NCBI RefSeq assembly: GCF_004210375.1
Contig: NC_134834.1
Span: 96,724,170 to 96,788,169 of the forward strand
Origin: Tachypleus tridentatus
Taxonomy: Eukaryota > Arthropoda > Merostomata > Xiphosura > Limulidae
Reading direction: 5' to 3'
Length of the DNA: 64,000 bases
Below the pieces are notes generated by a model. The model searched no databases and was not told the origin of the DNA. It was given only the letters and a program-made list of their open reading frames with translations. The position numbers were made by a program, and so were the translations under genes. Of this stretch, positions 47,945 to 59,604 are shown one piece after another (positions within the stretch are counted from its first letter, which is position 1; every line of letters starts with the position of its first letter).

Positions 47945-48410
47945 AAAATCGTGCGTATAATTTATTAATTTTCACAATAATAAAATTGCGTATTTTTCAT
48001 ATACTACACTTGATATTTAGAAATATTAATAATGATTTTGTTTTTTCTAATTTTCATTTTAAGCGCTAATGGCATTGAAATATTTTTGTGAGCAACTATT
48101 AAAAATATATGAAAGAAATGCAAATCTTCAGTATAATTTGCATAAGAAATTCTAAGTAAGTGTACAATAAAGTAAAATATAGATACTACCTCTTATAAAA
48201 GCATCTTCTCTAATTGTATTTTGAGTTTTCAGAAGATGTGTAAAATTACAGGGACTTTGCATTGAAGTAATAAATTTTTATTTCTAGTTGGTATAATTTT
48301 GTTTGAATTTATTAAGACGCTTACCTTTTCAGGAATTCTTATTCTGGGGAAATATTCGACAATATTATTACTTTACAACTTTTATCTGGTTTGTGTGGGT
48401 TCGTTTTCGC
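47945..48410. other. 3' flank of the third sulfotransferase
   Basis: AT-rich, with possible polyadenylation signals at 47979 and near 48166. No gene. Confidence 0.5.
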
Positions 48411-48676
48411 GGTTCGGCATGGCTAAGTGTGTTAAGGCGTTCGACTCGTAATCCGAGGGTTGCGGGTTCGAATCCCGGTCGCACCAAACATGCTCGCCGT
48501 TCTAGCCGTTAGAGCGTATAATGTGACGGTCCATCCCAATATTTGTTGGTAAAAGAGTAGTCCAAGAGTTAGCGGTGGGTGGTGATGAGTAGCTGCCTTC
48601 CAGTCTTACACTGCTAAATTAGGGACGGCTAGTGCAGATAGCTCTCGTGTAGCTTTGTGCGAAAGTAAAAACAAAA
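48411..48676 (+). mobile_element. SINE family A, well-preserved copy
   Basis: GGTTCGGCATGGCTAAGTG head, TTCGACTCGTAATCCGAGG anticodon arm, perfect GGTTCGAATCC B box and nearly complete body. Probably one of the youngest copies in the window. Confidence 0.95.
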
Positions 48677-50226
48677 GCGTTGTGCGCGAGACAGGAAGTG
48701 ACGTATAGACATCATAATCTAAATGTTGAAATAACTGTAACTCACGGTTCTTAATTATTGTTACTATGTTAGAAATAGGAAATCAAAACTACAAAAAACA
48801 ACAACAACATGCGATTTCACCCGGTAACCTGAAGCCGAAGTTGTGGCATTGTTCAAGTCAAGTGTCGAAGGAGGTATAAAGTGAAAACCACACCTGGAAT
48901 ACACAATTTATAATATTGAAAGAGCAAGATGACAGTGTTTAATTAAACAGGCGTATTTCTTATTGTTTAAACTAGAAGTTTTCTTAATTCTTGTTTATTT
49001 TTTATCAGTAACATAAGGTTTTGTTGTTGGTTTTTTCACGAATCCAAACTTACCCATAAAGATTATTGTTATTGAGTTACTAATGACAAGTTTGTTGAGC
49101 TTATTTTGAATTTCGCCTAATTTAAAGGTGATAAAGTATAGGATGGGCAGATGTTCAACACCTCTTATTGCCAACTCTTGGCTTTACCAGTTACTTTGAA
49201 TATACTTTGATTGGGACCACATTTAATTCAAATAGCCCCTGTATAGCTTTGCGCTAAACTTAAAATGAGCCAAACTTTCAATAATTATTGTTATCTCATT
49301 ACAGACAGAACTGTAACAGAAGTAATAAAACGTTTCAAGTGTAAATATTTATGTTAAGTGAAAAGGGATCATAATCCCTCCCCTATTTCTTTTTCTTAAT
49401 CTTTGAGAAGCGAGTTGAAGTCTAGGATTCCTTTGGAACTGTTAGTATGATTAATGTTTTCTATTTTAGAAGATATTGACACTCTCTTGATGGACAGATT
49501 TTTACACTTTTCGTCCAACACAGGGACGATGAGTTGATAGTTTGGAATACAGTGCCGGAGTAAAATAAAGGAGCATAGTCAGGAGAACTTATAACTTTTT
49601 AAATAATTCTAAAATTTACAAACCGTCTGATGAATGAGTGTGAGAAAAACTAAACAGTGAACACTTCACAATAATAGACTGAAGGAAAGGTGAATGGATG
49701 CTGAAAAAGGAAACACTCCTAATTCGTATTCTACAACCTAAGTTGAACAGTTGGCTAGCTACGTCACTGTGCTTCAAACTATAATCAATTTATCGTGTCT
49801 AAGATCAGCAAATAGTGAAAATTTCAACCAATAAACAGTCTAAATATTGGATGTCTATTCATTGGCCTTTTCCTAGATGAACAAGGAATTTGTTAACGAA
49901 CTACATAAATAATATTTCAGATAACTGATGGATTTTTCTACGAAACACTCAGTTTTTCAGTTCAATGCTGAATATTATGAACCGTCTATTAGAGTTTAGT
50001 TTCATGTCCTTTCATGAGAATAGTTGGTCGAGGGATTGTTTTACTGACATCACACTATTATTTACTGACTTCACACAATTTATTGACTTCACACTCATTT
50101 ACTGACTTCACACTATTTACGGACCTCACAACCACATATTCACCCTGTCTATGTTGATGACATATTTATAATATTTAAAATGAAAATCAAGTAGTGAAAT
50201 TTGTAAAATATTCGAACAAACATAAA
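48677..50226. other. Unique intergenic stretch in the unit 3 insert
   Basis: No gene. A worn SINE-like tail sits near 49190-49270 (GCCCCTGTATAGCTTTGCGC). Contains the minisatellite at 50040-50134. Confidence 0.6.
50040..50134. repeat. Short minisatellite, about 5 copies of an 18-21 base unit
   Basis: Repeats of the form TTTACTGACTTCACACTA with small length and base changes, beginning at 50040, 50061, 50080, 50098 and 50116. Not present in units 1 or 2. Confidence 0.9.
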
Positions 50227-50811
50227 TGTTAACATTAAGTTCACCTGTAAACGCCAACACTAGCATGTTCTAACTTCTTTTGACATGAACAACAACCATA
50301 TAGTGTAGGTCGTTATCATAAGCTAATCTTCACCAGAGTGTACATCCACTTTAACAATTTCTTCCACTTCACTTCAATGAAAACTTTGTGAAATGTATCC
50401 TGTCATGTGCACATCGTATCGTGAGTTCCTGTAAATTCAGAATAAAATCTGTTTAAAACTTAACTCATTATCAAGAAACATTACTAAGGTGGTGATGTCA
50501 TAAATTTTGAATAAAATACTAAACACCATAATCAGAGTTTGTTCCACAAGTTCACTACCATTGTGTATTCAGACCTTTCTTGAGAATTCAGAACTTCTCA
50601 ACAGTCACATGCTATCTATGAATCCTACTGACCAACACGTGAGGGCGCTTTTGCCAGATTGACTGTCAGAAAAATGGAAGAACGCTTAAATTAAAAGAAC
50701 GTTCTATTCTTAAGTTCAAGGCCTGAGAAACAGTTTTAATGTTCAGTGTGTTCAAAGTAATCGATAAAGTCGAAAACGAGACTATTCTACACGTGAATAT
50801 CCTTCATATGA

Positions 50812-50928
50812 AATGCCCCCTTCCCCTAAAGACTTAGAAAACTAGAAACCGAGTTTTGATATCAGTTGTTGGCATTGCGCAGATAGCCTAATGTGTAATT
50901 TTGTGCTTAACTTGAAACAAACAAATTC
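50812..50928 (+). mobile_element. SINE family C, unit 3 copy 2
   Basis: Counterpart of 15027-15140. Confidence 0.8.
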
Positions 50929-50990
50929 AAATGAAACCTGAATTAAATAATAGGCAAATAGCTACTGAACGTTCACTCGCAATTTAATTA

Positions 50991-51251
50991 GGTTTGTTTT
51001 GAATTTTGCGCAATGCTACATGAGAGCTGTCTGCGCCAGCCATTCCTAATTGAGCAGTAAAAGACTTGAGGGAGGGCAGTTAGTCATCATCATCCAACGC
51101 CAACTCTTGGGCTACTCTTTTACCAACGAATAGTGGGGTCGACCGAAACATTAAAACGCCAAGCGTAAAAGGGCAAGCATGTTTGGTGTGAAGAGGATTC
51201 GAACCTGCGACCCTTAAATTGCGAGTAGAGCTTCCTAACCAGTTGGCCTGA
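50991..51251 (-). mobile_element. SINE family A, unit 3 copy 5
   Basis: Counterpart of 15205-15466; keeps GATTCGAACCTGCGACCC. Confidence 0.88.
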
Positions 51252-51350
51252 AACTTCCACACTAAACTATGTAATTTAAATAAAAAAGAAATCGTTTCAA
51301 ACATTTGCTTCAGCTATATAATAATGTATTAAAGAAACTAAATAATGTGC

Positions 51351-51474
51351 GTGTGTGTGTTTTCTTATAGTAAGGCCTCATCGGGCTATCTGCTAAGCAC
51401 ACCAAGGGGAATCGAACCCCTTGATTTTAGCGTTGTAAATCCATAGATTTACCGCTGTACTAGCGAGGGCACTA
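51351..51474 (-). mobile_element. SINE family B, unit 3
   Basis: Counterpart of 15567-15688, unusually similar to it for this unit. Confidence 0.88.
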
Positions 51475-51858
51475 ATTTGAGTAAGTCATGTTATATTTTT
51501 AAAAACTGGTCATTTTCTTAACAAGTGTTCAAGAAAAATGGACAAATTCCATATCCTTATTCAAAATACGTATAGTAAATGGTTTTGATTTTTAAGCGAC
51601 TTTTTTTTTTCTGTTAAAAATCAATTTGAATAAGTTGGACAGAATAATCTTGTCTTTACGCCTATCTGTTATCTTAAAGCTTTAAGTGTTGAAATAAGAT
51701 ATGCTTGTTTGTTTTTGAATGTCGCACAAAGCTGCACAATGAATTAATAATGTTTAAATTACTAAAAATAGTGTCTTATATAAACACTCGTTATATTGCG
51801 AATAAAAAATACTAAGCATACCTTTAACGTAGCTTTCATAATAAAAGCTCTTTAGTTG

Positions 51859-52093
51859 TAAGGCCCAACGTGGCCCAGTGGATCCAAGATTCCATGATTT
51901 GTGCTTCACACTTTTAGGCTGTGTGTGAATTATAACAATTGTGATCAAATCCAACTATCCGATTACAGTCACCTATGTTTAGGCAGTAGGTAGCGTACAG
52001 TAGCTGTCTTCCCTCTCGTCTTTCACTTTTAAATTTGGGTCGTATAGGTCAGTTATCCTCTGAATAGCTTTAAAAGAAATTCAAAGAAAACAC
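51859..52093 (+). mobile_element. Old, diverged SINE related to family A, unit 3
   Basis: Counterpart of 16087-16323. Confidence 0.75.
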
Positions 52094-52143
52094 ACCTTAG
52101 TTTTAACTTAATATATACATGTTATCTGGCCCAAAACTAAATT

Positions 52144-52254
52144 AAGGCCGGGGAGTTAGCGACGAATTTCCAGACTTACGATGCTGGGGTTCAATTTTCC
52201 GCAGTGGACAAAGTGCAGATAACCCATTGTGTGGCTTAGCACTAAAAGCCACCG
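52144..52254 (+). mobile_element. SINE family C, unit 3 copy 3
   Basis: Counterpart of 16371-16482, with the more standard tail AGATAACCCATTGTGTGGC. Confidence 0.78.
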
Positions 52255-53913
52255 ATAACAATAACCTATTTAAAGAAAGAATCTCACTAGAAAATTATTA
52301 CAAATAATCATTAGTACTTGATATCTAATTAATATCAAATCCTGTAATCTTTTTACATCTTAATTTTAATATAAATTATGCAAAATCTCAGGTTGACTGA
52401 AAACTGATAAACTGGAAACTTTAAAATGACCAATTGTAGTTCTTCACCACTGATTATTGTACATTTTAATATATAAAGACAGGTGCATGAAATACATTTA
52501 TGGTTAAACTAAGAAGTATTTTGTCTGACATCAATTCAATTTTGTATTCTTTGTGTCTCTAATTCCTCCTTGAGTATTACAGTATAATAGGGGATCAATA
52601 GATGCCGTGTTGTGAAGATGAATCAGGTTTGTCTCAAGTTTGTGACTAAGTAATCAACGAAAGACATTATACAAAGCTTTAAGCATACTGAAACAGTCAT
52701 TATTTCACGATATGATGAAAATTAATCTGAATATTACTTAGTTATTATGTAATACTGAGTTTACCTTAAATCAAGTGGTGACAACTGATCATTCTCATTA
52801 AAACATAAGAAAGTTTAAAACTTTGAGGTGTTAGTTTACCTATTATTTGAGGAAACTGTTCTCTAGGTTTTAAAACAAATTACAGACATATCTCTCACGA
52901 GCAGATCAGATACCACTGCATTAAAAGAACACAGAATAATAGTAAGTAGAATGAAATCAACTTAACAGTTTTCTTAGCCACATCTCATGTGAAACTACAC
53001 ATACCAGAATACTATCTAGGTTCACATAATACAGTATTAAGAAGAAGATATAAAATGCAACACTATGAAAGCAACTTGGTCCATCAAATAATGGGTTACG
53101 GTATTAACATGTTGACAAGCTAAAACTGAATAACCTTTTTTGTTCTGCTTAGATCTAGAGTAAAATATTGAGACCTGATAAGTCAGAGGATAGTGGAAGA
53201 ACTGTTTTGTCTCCTCTAAAATTATATGATGACGAAAGAGAGAGACGCATCTGTTCAGCTATCTCCTGAAGGGAAGGTGTAAGATAGCTGCCAAGATGCT
53301 GATAATAGCATCGTGATCAATATAATTGTGATTCAATTACTGGGCGAGCATTTATGACGATCATTTGTTTTAAGATTAAATGACTGAAAGCAAAAGACAT
53401 TCCTTGCTCTCTGGACTATAAAGTGGTATTTCATGGTAAAATGTTTGGTTATTACAAAATGATGGTGACTTGTTATTTGCAACGTTAATGGATTGAAAAG
53501 GCACTGTGAATCTTACTCTCCAAGCTGTTAAAATCAGTTTCACTGAGAAACCACCTAAAGAAGATTCGATAAAATACTAGATTACTACACAGTTCAGATG
53601 GCTGGTATTAGTCAATGTAAAGTCTAGAATATCAACTTTTAGATTAAATGAGAATGAGTGCTAGTAATTCGATAAATCGGCTTTAAGGACATTGTGACCA
53701 TTAGTGTCTGAGCTATTGAATGACTTTTTGGATCATTCACGTACGATATCAAGTGAGCTTTCTCTTGGAAAAAATTACTGAAAAGTACAGTATATTATGT
53801 AAATATGGACAAAGAGTTACAGTAACAGTGAAACCTTGAGATTACATCATCCTTTGCTTTTTATTGGAATAACTAATTGTGGCAATGGCCTATGTATCAC
53901 ATGAGTCACAAGT
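52255..53913. other. Intergenic, unit 3
   Basis: Diverged counterpart of 16483-18154 with small deletions. No gene. Confidence 0.6.
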
Positions 53914-54014
53914 ATTGTTTGTTTATTTGTTATTAAGCACAAGGCAATCTAATGGGCTATCTGTGCTCTGCTCACCCCAAGTATCCAAACCCGGTTTCTG
54001 GTGTTGCAAGTCCT
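53914..54014 (-). mobile_element. SINE family C, right end of unit 3 homology
   Basis: Keeps AATGGGCTATCTGTGCTCTG that units 1 and 2 have shortened; array homology stops within it. Confidence 0.82.
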
Positions 54015-54929
54015 GATGATCCATTGGAGGTGATCATGAGAGAAATAGCATCATGGTAATGTATTTATTATAATCTCTTATAGTGATATGGATATTTCCA
54101 AGATATTCCATAATAGCACTTTCTTCTATTAACACACTTGCTGTTTTGTATTGTATAAAAAATACTTCATTGCTCTAGTTTCAATTGTGCTCACTTTATT
54201 TTTTTGCTTAAATTTCTGCCAAAATCCAGAGAATTGAGTTTAATTGAATCTCCTGTTATTTTGTGGGCCATAGTGGGTTATACCTATTTCATGGAAAAGT
54301 CAGTGAAATGTAGAATACCAGAAATATGTTATCACACTTCATAGTAACTCTTTAATATGACGAATAATTTAAATATTATTTTATAAAATTATGATATTCA
54401 GACTCATAATAATGCCATCATTATGGAAAATGAATGTACGTAAATCATATCCACCACAGAATAAACGTTTCTTTCTGAGATATCATTACTTGAAACTTAC
54501 TTTTATGATATACACAGTAAATGATTTGAAAGACATATATATTAGTTTCCAAAGTTGTGGAAAGCTTTATGAAAGAAAGCCAATTTTTAACAATCAATCA
54601 TAAACGTAATTTGTTTTTGACACTGATATATCTCAACCTAAATGTCCATAAATAATTATAACTGGTTAAGATTCTCTGTGCAATACATATGTCTTTTACG
54701 TGACATCTTCTGTCAAAAACAAATTACTAATAATCTGAATACTTACGTCTAATTCACCTTCGTTATATATATATTAACACGACACTAATTGAATTGTATA
54801 TTTTAACCACTAGAATGAAAGAATAATACAGTAAGTTATATAATTTTTCTAAACTGAAAAATGACTAGAAATAGATAAAAAAAATCCACTAGCATCACAC
54901 ACATAAGAAATGAGAACGGATAATTTGGA
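54015..54929. other. Unique AT-rich stretch
   Basis: No homology to the array. The 70-codon open frame at 54391-54603 is not recognised and has no supporting context. Confidence 0.5.
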
Positions 54930-56188
54930 TACAAAGGATTGTGGTTGAAAGTGGAGCTCTACGACCATCTAGAATCAGAACCAATCAATATACCAGATAT
55001 GATAACAGAGTTGTCGCAATTTGCAACAGGTGAGACTCAGAGAAAACAAACAGTAGTGGTAAAAGTTGTCTATCTATGTGACCCAGGCAACAGTTCACAA
55101 CAGTACGAAAAAGCAACAAAAGTCTGCTATAGAAAAACTGCTTCCACGACATACGGGTTCATACATCATATATTGACTATGTTATATCAAAATTAATTTC
55201 AATTTGCAAAGCAACACAACTGGAACAATTACTTCCAATATAAAACTGTAGTAGTGGTGGGTCTGTGTGAAAAACTACATTTTAACCTTGTTTGGTGTTC
55301 GTGGGTAGTGTGATACCTCCAAATACTGATCACTTTTAAAATGGTATGTAACAGGGCTTTCTGACGAAAAGTATTCAAAACTCAGACTATAAAGATATGT
55401 TAAAATATAAATTTAGAATTATTGGATGGAGATATCAGATCGGGTAGCACTGAAACCTCAACTCTCGTTGACGATAGTATAATAGAACTGAAAGGACTAA
55501 TCTAACAGTAAGTTACATATAATATAGAAAATAAATCACAAGACAAAAGTGTTTCAAATAAAACTTGAAAGGACATTTTGCTAGGATCTCATATTATAGC
55601 TCGTAGGGAATAATGATGCTTTCCAAATGTTTGCTGTAAAACGGAATTGTTATAATTATGGAAAATGTGGCCATTACAGCCGAGACTATAAAATCAACAT
55701 TCATTAATGAAACAAGAAAATAAAACCCAAGAATCAGTCTTTAAGTCCAGTCAGATCAAACAAACAACTAATAGTTGATCAGACATTGGAAAATTAGGAA
55801 TTAGCTGACATTATAAAGCAAACCTCGACTAAGAATACTCCACTTGCCTCAAATAAGATAAGAAGTTCATCATTTAAAGAAATCAGTCATCTAGTCCATG
55901 TGCTTATTAGCAGGAAACTTTACAGTATGTTTATTAGCATTGACTTACAGCTATAATAAATAAACTGAATGTAGTAATGAAAAGTGGAAAATTGTTTCAA
56001 GCAATGATAAAAAAAGATGAATTAATTTGGAAAGCAAACAGAGAGAATTTTTCAGAAAAGTAAGTACTTGACAATGAAGAAGACTACGTATTGATATCTA
56101 ACTTCATGTAAAGACACGAATATGGGCTAGGCTTCCTTCGAGTAGCTTTACTATATGACCAAGTACTGTGTACTACTTGACGATCACC
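54930..56188 (+). mobile_element. Possible fossil retroelement, gag-like, broken, family uncertain
   Basis: A degenerate zinc-knuckle-like segment (about 55645-55705) lies downstream of an 85-codon open piece (54939-55196) rich in charged residues. That order would suit a decayed gag region of a retroelement. No terminal repeats or polymerase region are seen and the right side runs into the N gap. Old and broken; a chance resemblance is possible. Confidence 0.3.
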
Positions 56189-56688
56189 NNNNNNNNNNNN
56201 NNNNNNNNNNNNNNNNNNNNNNNNNNNNNNNNNNNNNNNNNNNNNNNNNNNNNNNNNNNNNNNNNNNNNNNNNNNNNNNNNNNNNNNNNNNNNNNNNNNN
56301 NNNNNNNNNNNNNNNNNNNNNNNNNNNNNNNNNNNNNNNNNNNNNNNNNNNNNNNNNNNNNNNNNNNNNNNNNNNNNNNNNNNNNNNNNNNNNNNNNNNN
56401 NNNNNNNNNNNNNNNNNNNNNNNNNNNNNNNNNNNNNNNNNNNNNNNNNNNNNNNNNNNNNNNNNNNNNNNNNNNNNNNNNNNNNNNNNNNNNNNNNNNN
56501 NNNNNNNNNNNNNNNNNNNNNNNNNNNNNNNNNNNNNNNNNNNNNNNNNNNNNNNNNNNNNNNNNNNNNNNNNNNNNNNNNNNNNNNNNNNNNNNNNNNN
56601 NNNNNNNNNNNNNNNNNNNNNNNNNNNNNNNNNNNNNNNNNNNNNNNNNNNNNNNNNNNNNNNNNNNNNNNNNNNNNNNNNNNNNNNN
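56189..56688. other. Assembly gap, 500 N
   Basis: Exactly 500 N, the sort of fixed-size placeholder used by scaffolding software, so true distance and even adjacency are unknown. The sulfotransferase array and the chitin-binding gene are therefore not on one continuous sequence. Confidence 0.99.
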
Positions 56689-58046
56689 GAATTTTAGCTA
56701 ATTTGAGAAACTGCGTCTCTATTGAGTAAGTACCGGAGCACCTGGATTCCATGCCAAACAAAATAAACACATTCAACTACGACACGAAAATATCTGGAAC
56801 CTGTTATTATGTTAAAGTAACAAGTGGTACACTGAATTATCGAAAGTGTATTCGTTGGAAAATCTTGAACTCTAACGAGGGTTAAAGTACTTGTATCCTA
56901 GGTAGACACGTGTTCTGTACATCAAACTTTATACGGAAGTTCTGGAACAGAACGTAAACCCTAATCTGAATACAAACCTAAAATTATGATTCGTAGCCTA
57001 AAAATTAAAAGGTCGCCGAGAATATAAAGCATCATCGAAATGTCATTCCTTACCACTACCAGTTGTATATTAATAACACCATACTTTACTTGGTTTCATT
57101 AGACTACTGACTCACTTCTCATTCATTATCTTATTGTATTTTATTTCAAATAAGAATTTACATAAAAGGCTTAGAATTCAGAACGATATAGATAAAAGGA
57201 ATGGTGACAATATTCTGTAGCTGGAATTGTAGCTAATTCAATTGGTACTGTTCCTTTACATGAAGCACCAGAGAACATCATTTCCATACCTGGCAGAATA
57301 AACCCACCGATCGATAATATCGAAATATTTGTTGTAAGTTATTGTTTTAAAACAATGAATGGTACATTGGCTCATAAAGCATACTTGTTGGATGGAAAAT
57401 TCTTTTCCATAGCTTGGTATAAAGTTTAGTGTATAATCCACCGATCTATGCACTAAACTTTATACCGCAAAGTTATGGAACAGAACACAAAGATTAACAC
57501 GTTACAGGAAGTGTAAAGCATTATCGAAAACATTTGATCATGAAGCACTTGTGCACAACATTTGTTCTACATACAGAATATGTCCAATAGCGTATTTAGA
57601 AAGCAATAGTGTGTTTGATACAAAACTACATTACAAAGGTTTCTGTAATATTTCAATAATGTTTCATCTCACATATTTTCTTCGATTTCTTGGTAACTTT
57701 TTAATTACTTTTAACCACTGTTAATATTAAACACTACAAACGTTAGAATAAACAATCTTTATATAATTCAACTTACAATTAAACACACATCGTTAAATGT
57801 ATAGTTTTCACTCCCTATATTTTTAACTGTTCAAGTGAAATAATGATACTCGCAAACCTAGCATGGTAGTTTATACAAGTACAGAAGCAAGGTAAACACT
57901 TACAACAATTGCAGTTTATAAAAATATTATTAAACTACTTGTCGTTTGCATATGACAAACTACAGTTTTGTGGTGTAAGCACTTTTAGCTAAAGACATTA
58001 AATAGTAATGACATGTCATCGTATCAGTAGATTTCGTTGTATAAAG
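56689..58046. other. Intergenic with foldback sequence
   Basis: Two loosely similar stretches, about 56840-57040 and 57385-57530 (both with AAACTTTATAC, TGGAACAGAAC and AAGCAT(C/T)ATCGAAA), suggest a decayed local repeat. Contains the inverted repeat at 57392-57478. No gene. Confidence 0.5.
57392..57478. repeat. Nested foldback (inverted repeat)
   Basis: GGTATAAAGTTTAGTG at 57416-57431 is a perfect complement of CACTAAACTTTATACC at 57451-57466, loop 19 bases. Pairing extends outward with a few mismatches to CCATAG/AGTTATGG. Just to the left, ATGGAAAA-TTC-TTTTCCAT (57392-57410) forms a second small hairpin. Confidence 0.9.
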
Positions 58047-58315
58047 TTTGGTTTGAATTTCGCGCAAAGCTTCACAAGGACACTTGTACCAGTCGTCCCT
58101 ATTTTAATAGTGTAAGACTAGAGGTAAGGCAGCTAGTCTTCACTACCCACCGCCAACTCTGTGGGCTATTCTTTTACCAACGAACAATAGGATTGACGGA
58201 ACATTATAACGCCCCACGGCTGAAAGGGCGAGCATGTTTGGCGCGACGGGGATGCGAACCCGCGACCCTCGGATTACAGAGTCGAACGCCTTAACACACT
58301 TGGCCATGCCGGGCC
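58047..58315 (-). mobile_element. SINE family A, near-complete copy
   Basis: Minus strand. GATGCGAACCCGCGACCCTC and CACTTGGCCATGCCGGGCC give a nearly full tRNA-like head. It ends right before the duplicated intron segment at 58322. Confidence 0.95.
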
Positions 58316-58321
58316 TGTCTC

Positions 58322-58759
58322 CAAGTGCATTTTTTAAGAAACAAAGTTCTTTAATAGCTTCACACACATTCAGGTCTCTATTACTTTTATTTAAAAAATA
58401 TGTTTATTTAAATTTAACACATAAAACGTAATTCGGTACGAGATACGTGCCTTTACCTTAGAATTTAGATACTTTAATAAGTTCAACTTTTGTTTCAGTT
58501 TTCAAATTACGATTTGAAAAATTGATTTGTTTGTGTTTCTCAATCTGTTTATAAATATATTTTCGCCTTATTAGAAAGTAGTCCATATTTATTTAATACA
58601 AAACTAAGTATAGGTAAAGTGTACTGTAATTTTATTCCAGAAATGAATGGGAACATACGATTTTGACCAAACAAATTCACGTAAAAGTTTTTAAACGACT
58701 GCATTAATAGTGTTGTTAACACTGGAAACTGAAGACCTTTTTTCTCCATCTAACAGGCA
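58322..58759 (+). repeat. First copy of duplicated intron/acceptor segment
   Basis: Matches 59605-60050. It keeps the polypyrimidine stretch and acceptor (TTTTTTCTCCATCTAACAG, ending at about 58756) and the first 16 bases of the chitin-binding exon, then changes to unrelated sequence. It is an exon-less duplicate. Confidence 0.88.
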
Positions 58760-58861
58760 AAACGAGCTGCTTAGTTGTTTGAAGAAACAGGTCACAGATA
58801 TGTCCACCTTCCGTCTCTACCCCACGGGTTTCTCGGAAACATAACTTCACCTTCTTGCTGC

Positions 58862-58984
58862 GTGCCCCATAATGGAATAGCACTAAGTTTACGGATTTAC
58901 AACCCCAAAATCAGGAGTTCTATTCCCTTCTGTGGAGACAGTAGATAACCCGATGTAGCTTTGTTATAAAATACACATACACAG
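58862..58984 (+). mobile_element. SINE family B, decayed
   Basis: GGATTTACAACCCCAAAATC head, AACCCGATGTAGCTTTG and an ACACATACACA tail. Confidence 0.75.
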
Positions 58985-59190
58985 TCCGCTCGCTGAATGG
59001 GATATTAACACCAGTAAAGATGTCGATAGAAATGAAAAGATTGTTTATTTCAGATTACTGTTTCTGGAGGCTTCGAAAAATGACGAATAAAGTTTCGTTG
59101 TGGATTTTTAGGTCTTCTACGGTGTTTTTCCTCAAGAGGTAGCAAACCGTATTTTATAAAACTAATATGTAAGTATTTTATTCACTTGCA

Positions 59191-59314
59191 CGTGCCCTCC
59201 ACATGGACAGCAGTAAGTTTTCGGATTGCTAACGGTGAAATCAGTGGTTTGATTCTATCAGTACACATTGCAGGTAGGCTGCTATGGCTTTACTATAAAA
59301 AACACATACATAAA
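59191..59314 (+). mobile_element. SINE family B, decayed
   Basis: CGTGCCCTCCACATGGACAG head and CTATGGCTTTACTATAAAAA tail. It lies between the two copies of the duplicated segment. Confidence 0.7.
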
Positions 59315-59604
59315 TACGCTTATTAACTAGATGATGCATTTGTGTGTATTGATGTTAACCCGATTTAAACAATGTCTGTTATTCCACATAAATAATGGAG
59401 TAAAAGGGAGATTGCTTTCTAGATCAAAGACAAGAAGAAACAAACTAAGAAATAGGCTCGCATGAGAACCTTATACGTCCGTAACGTGTAGTGCATGATG
59501 AAATCATTATTTTATTACATGAATTTGCTTGTTAATATTGTACGATGTGACCAGTTAAACACATTAGTAAATGTTAAGTTTATCGTCACCTTGTCAGTCT
59601 ACGA

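Larger units (their letters stand above)
42830..54012 (+). repeat. Third, older and rearranged unit of the tandem array
   Basis: Collinear but diverged blocks match unit 1: 42830-43273 to 1-415, 44057-46533 to 10789-13381, and 50227-54012 to 14440-18255. The interval matching 416-10788 is replaced by about 0.8 kb holding a sulfotransferase remnant. The interval matching 13385-14440 is replaced by about 3.7 kb holding an intact-looking sulfotransferase of a different subtype. Similarity ends inside a SINE at about 54012. The higher divergence says this unit split off well before units 1 and 2 separated. Confidence 0.88.

Noticed and set aside
48411-48490. Possible tRNA-Thr gene
   Set aside because: It has A and B box and a CGT loop, but imperfect stems and a SINE body directly attached; it is a SINE head. 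The same applies to the other family A heads.
56084-56776. Long open frames spanning the N run
   Set aside because: Produced by undefined bases in the gap; they carry no information.
58143-58431. Overlapping open frames on both strands near 58.2-58.4 kb
   Set aside because: They lie in a SINE family A copy; similar frames recur wherever the SINE body occurs.
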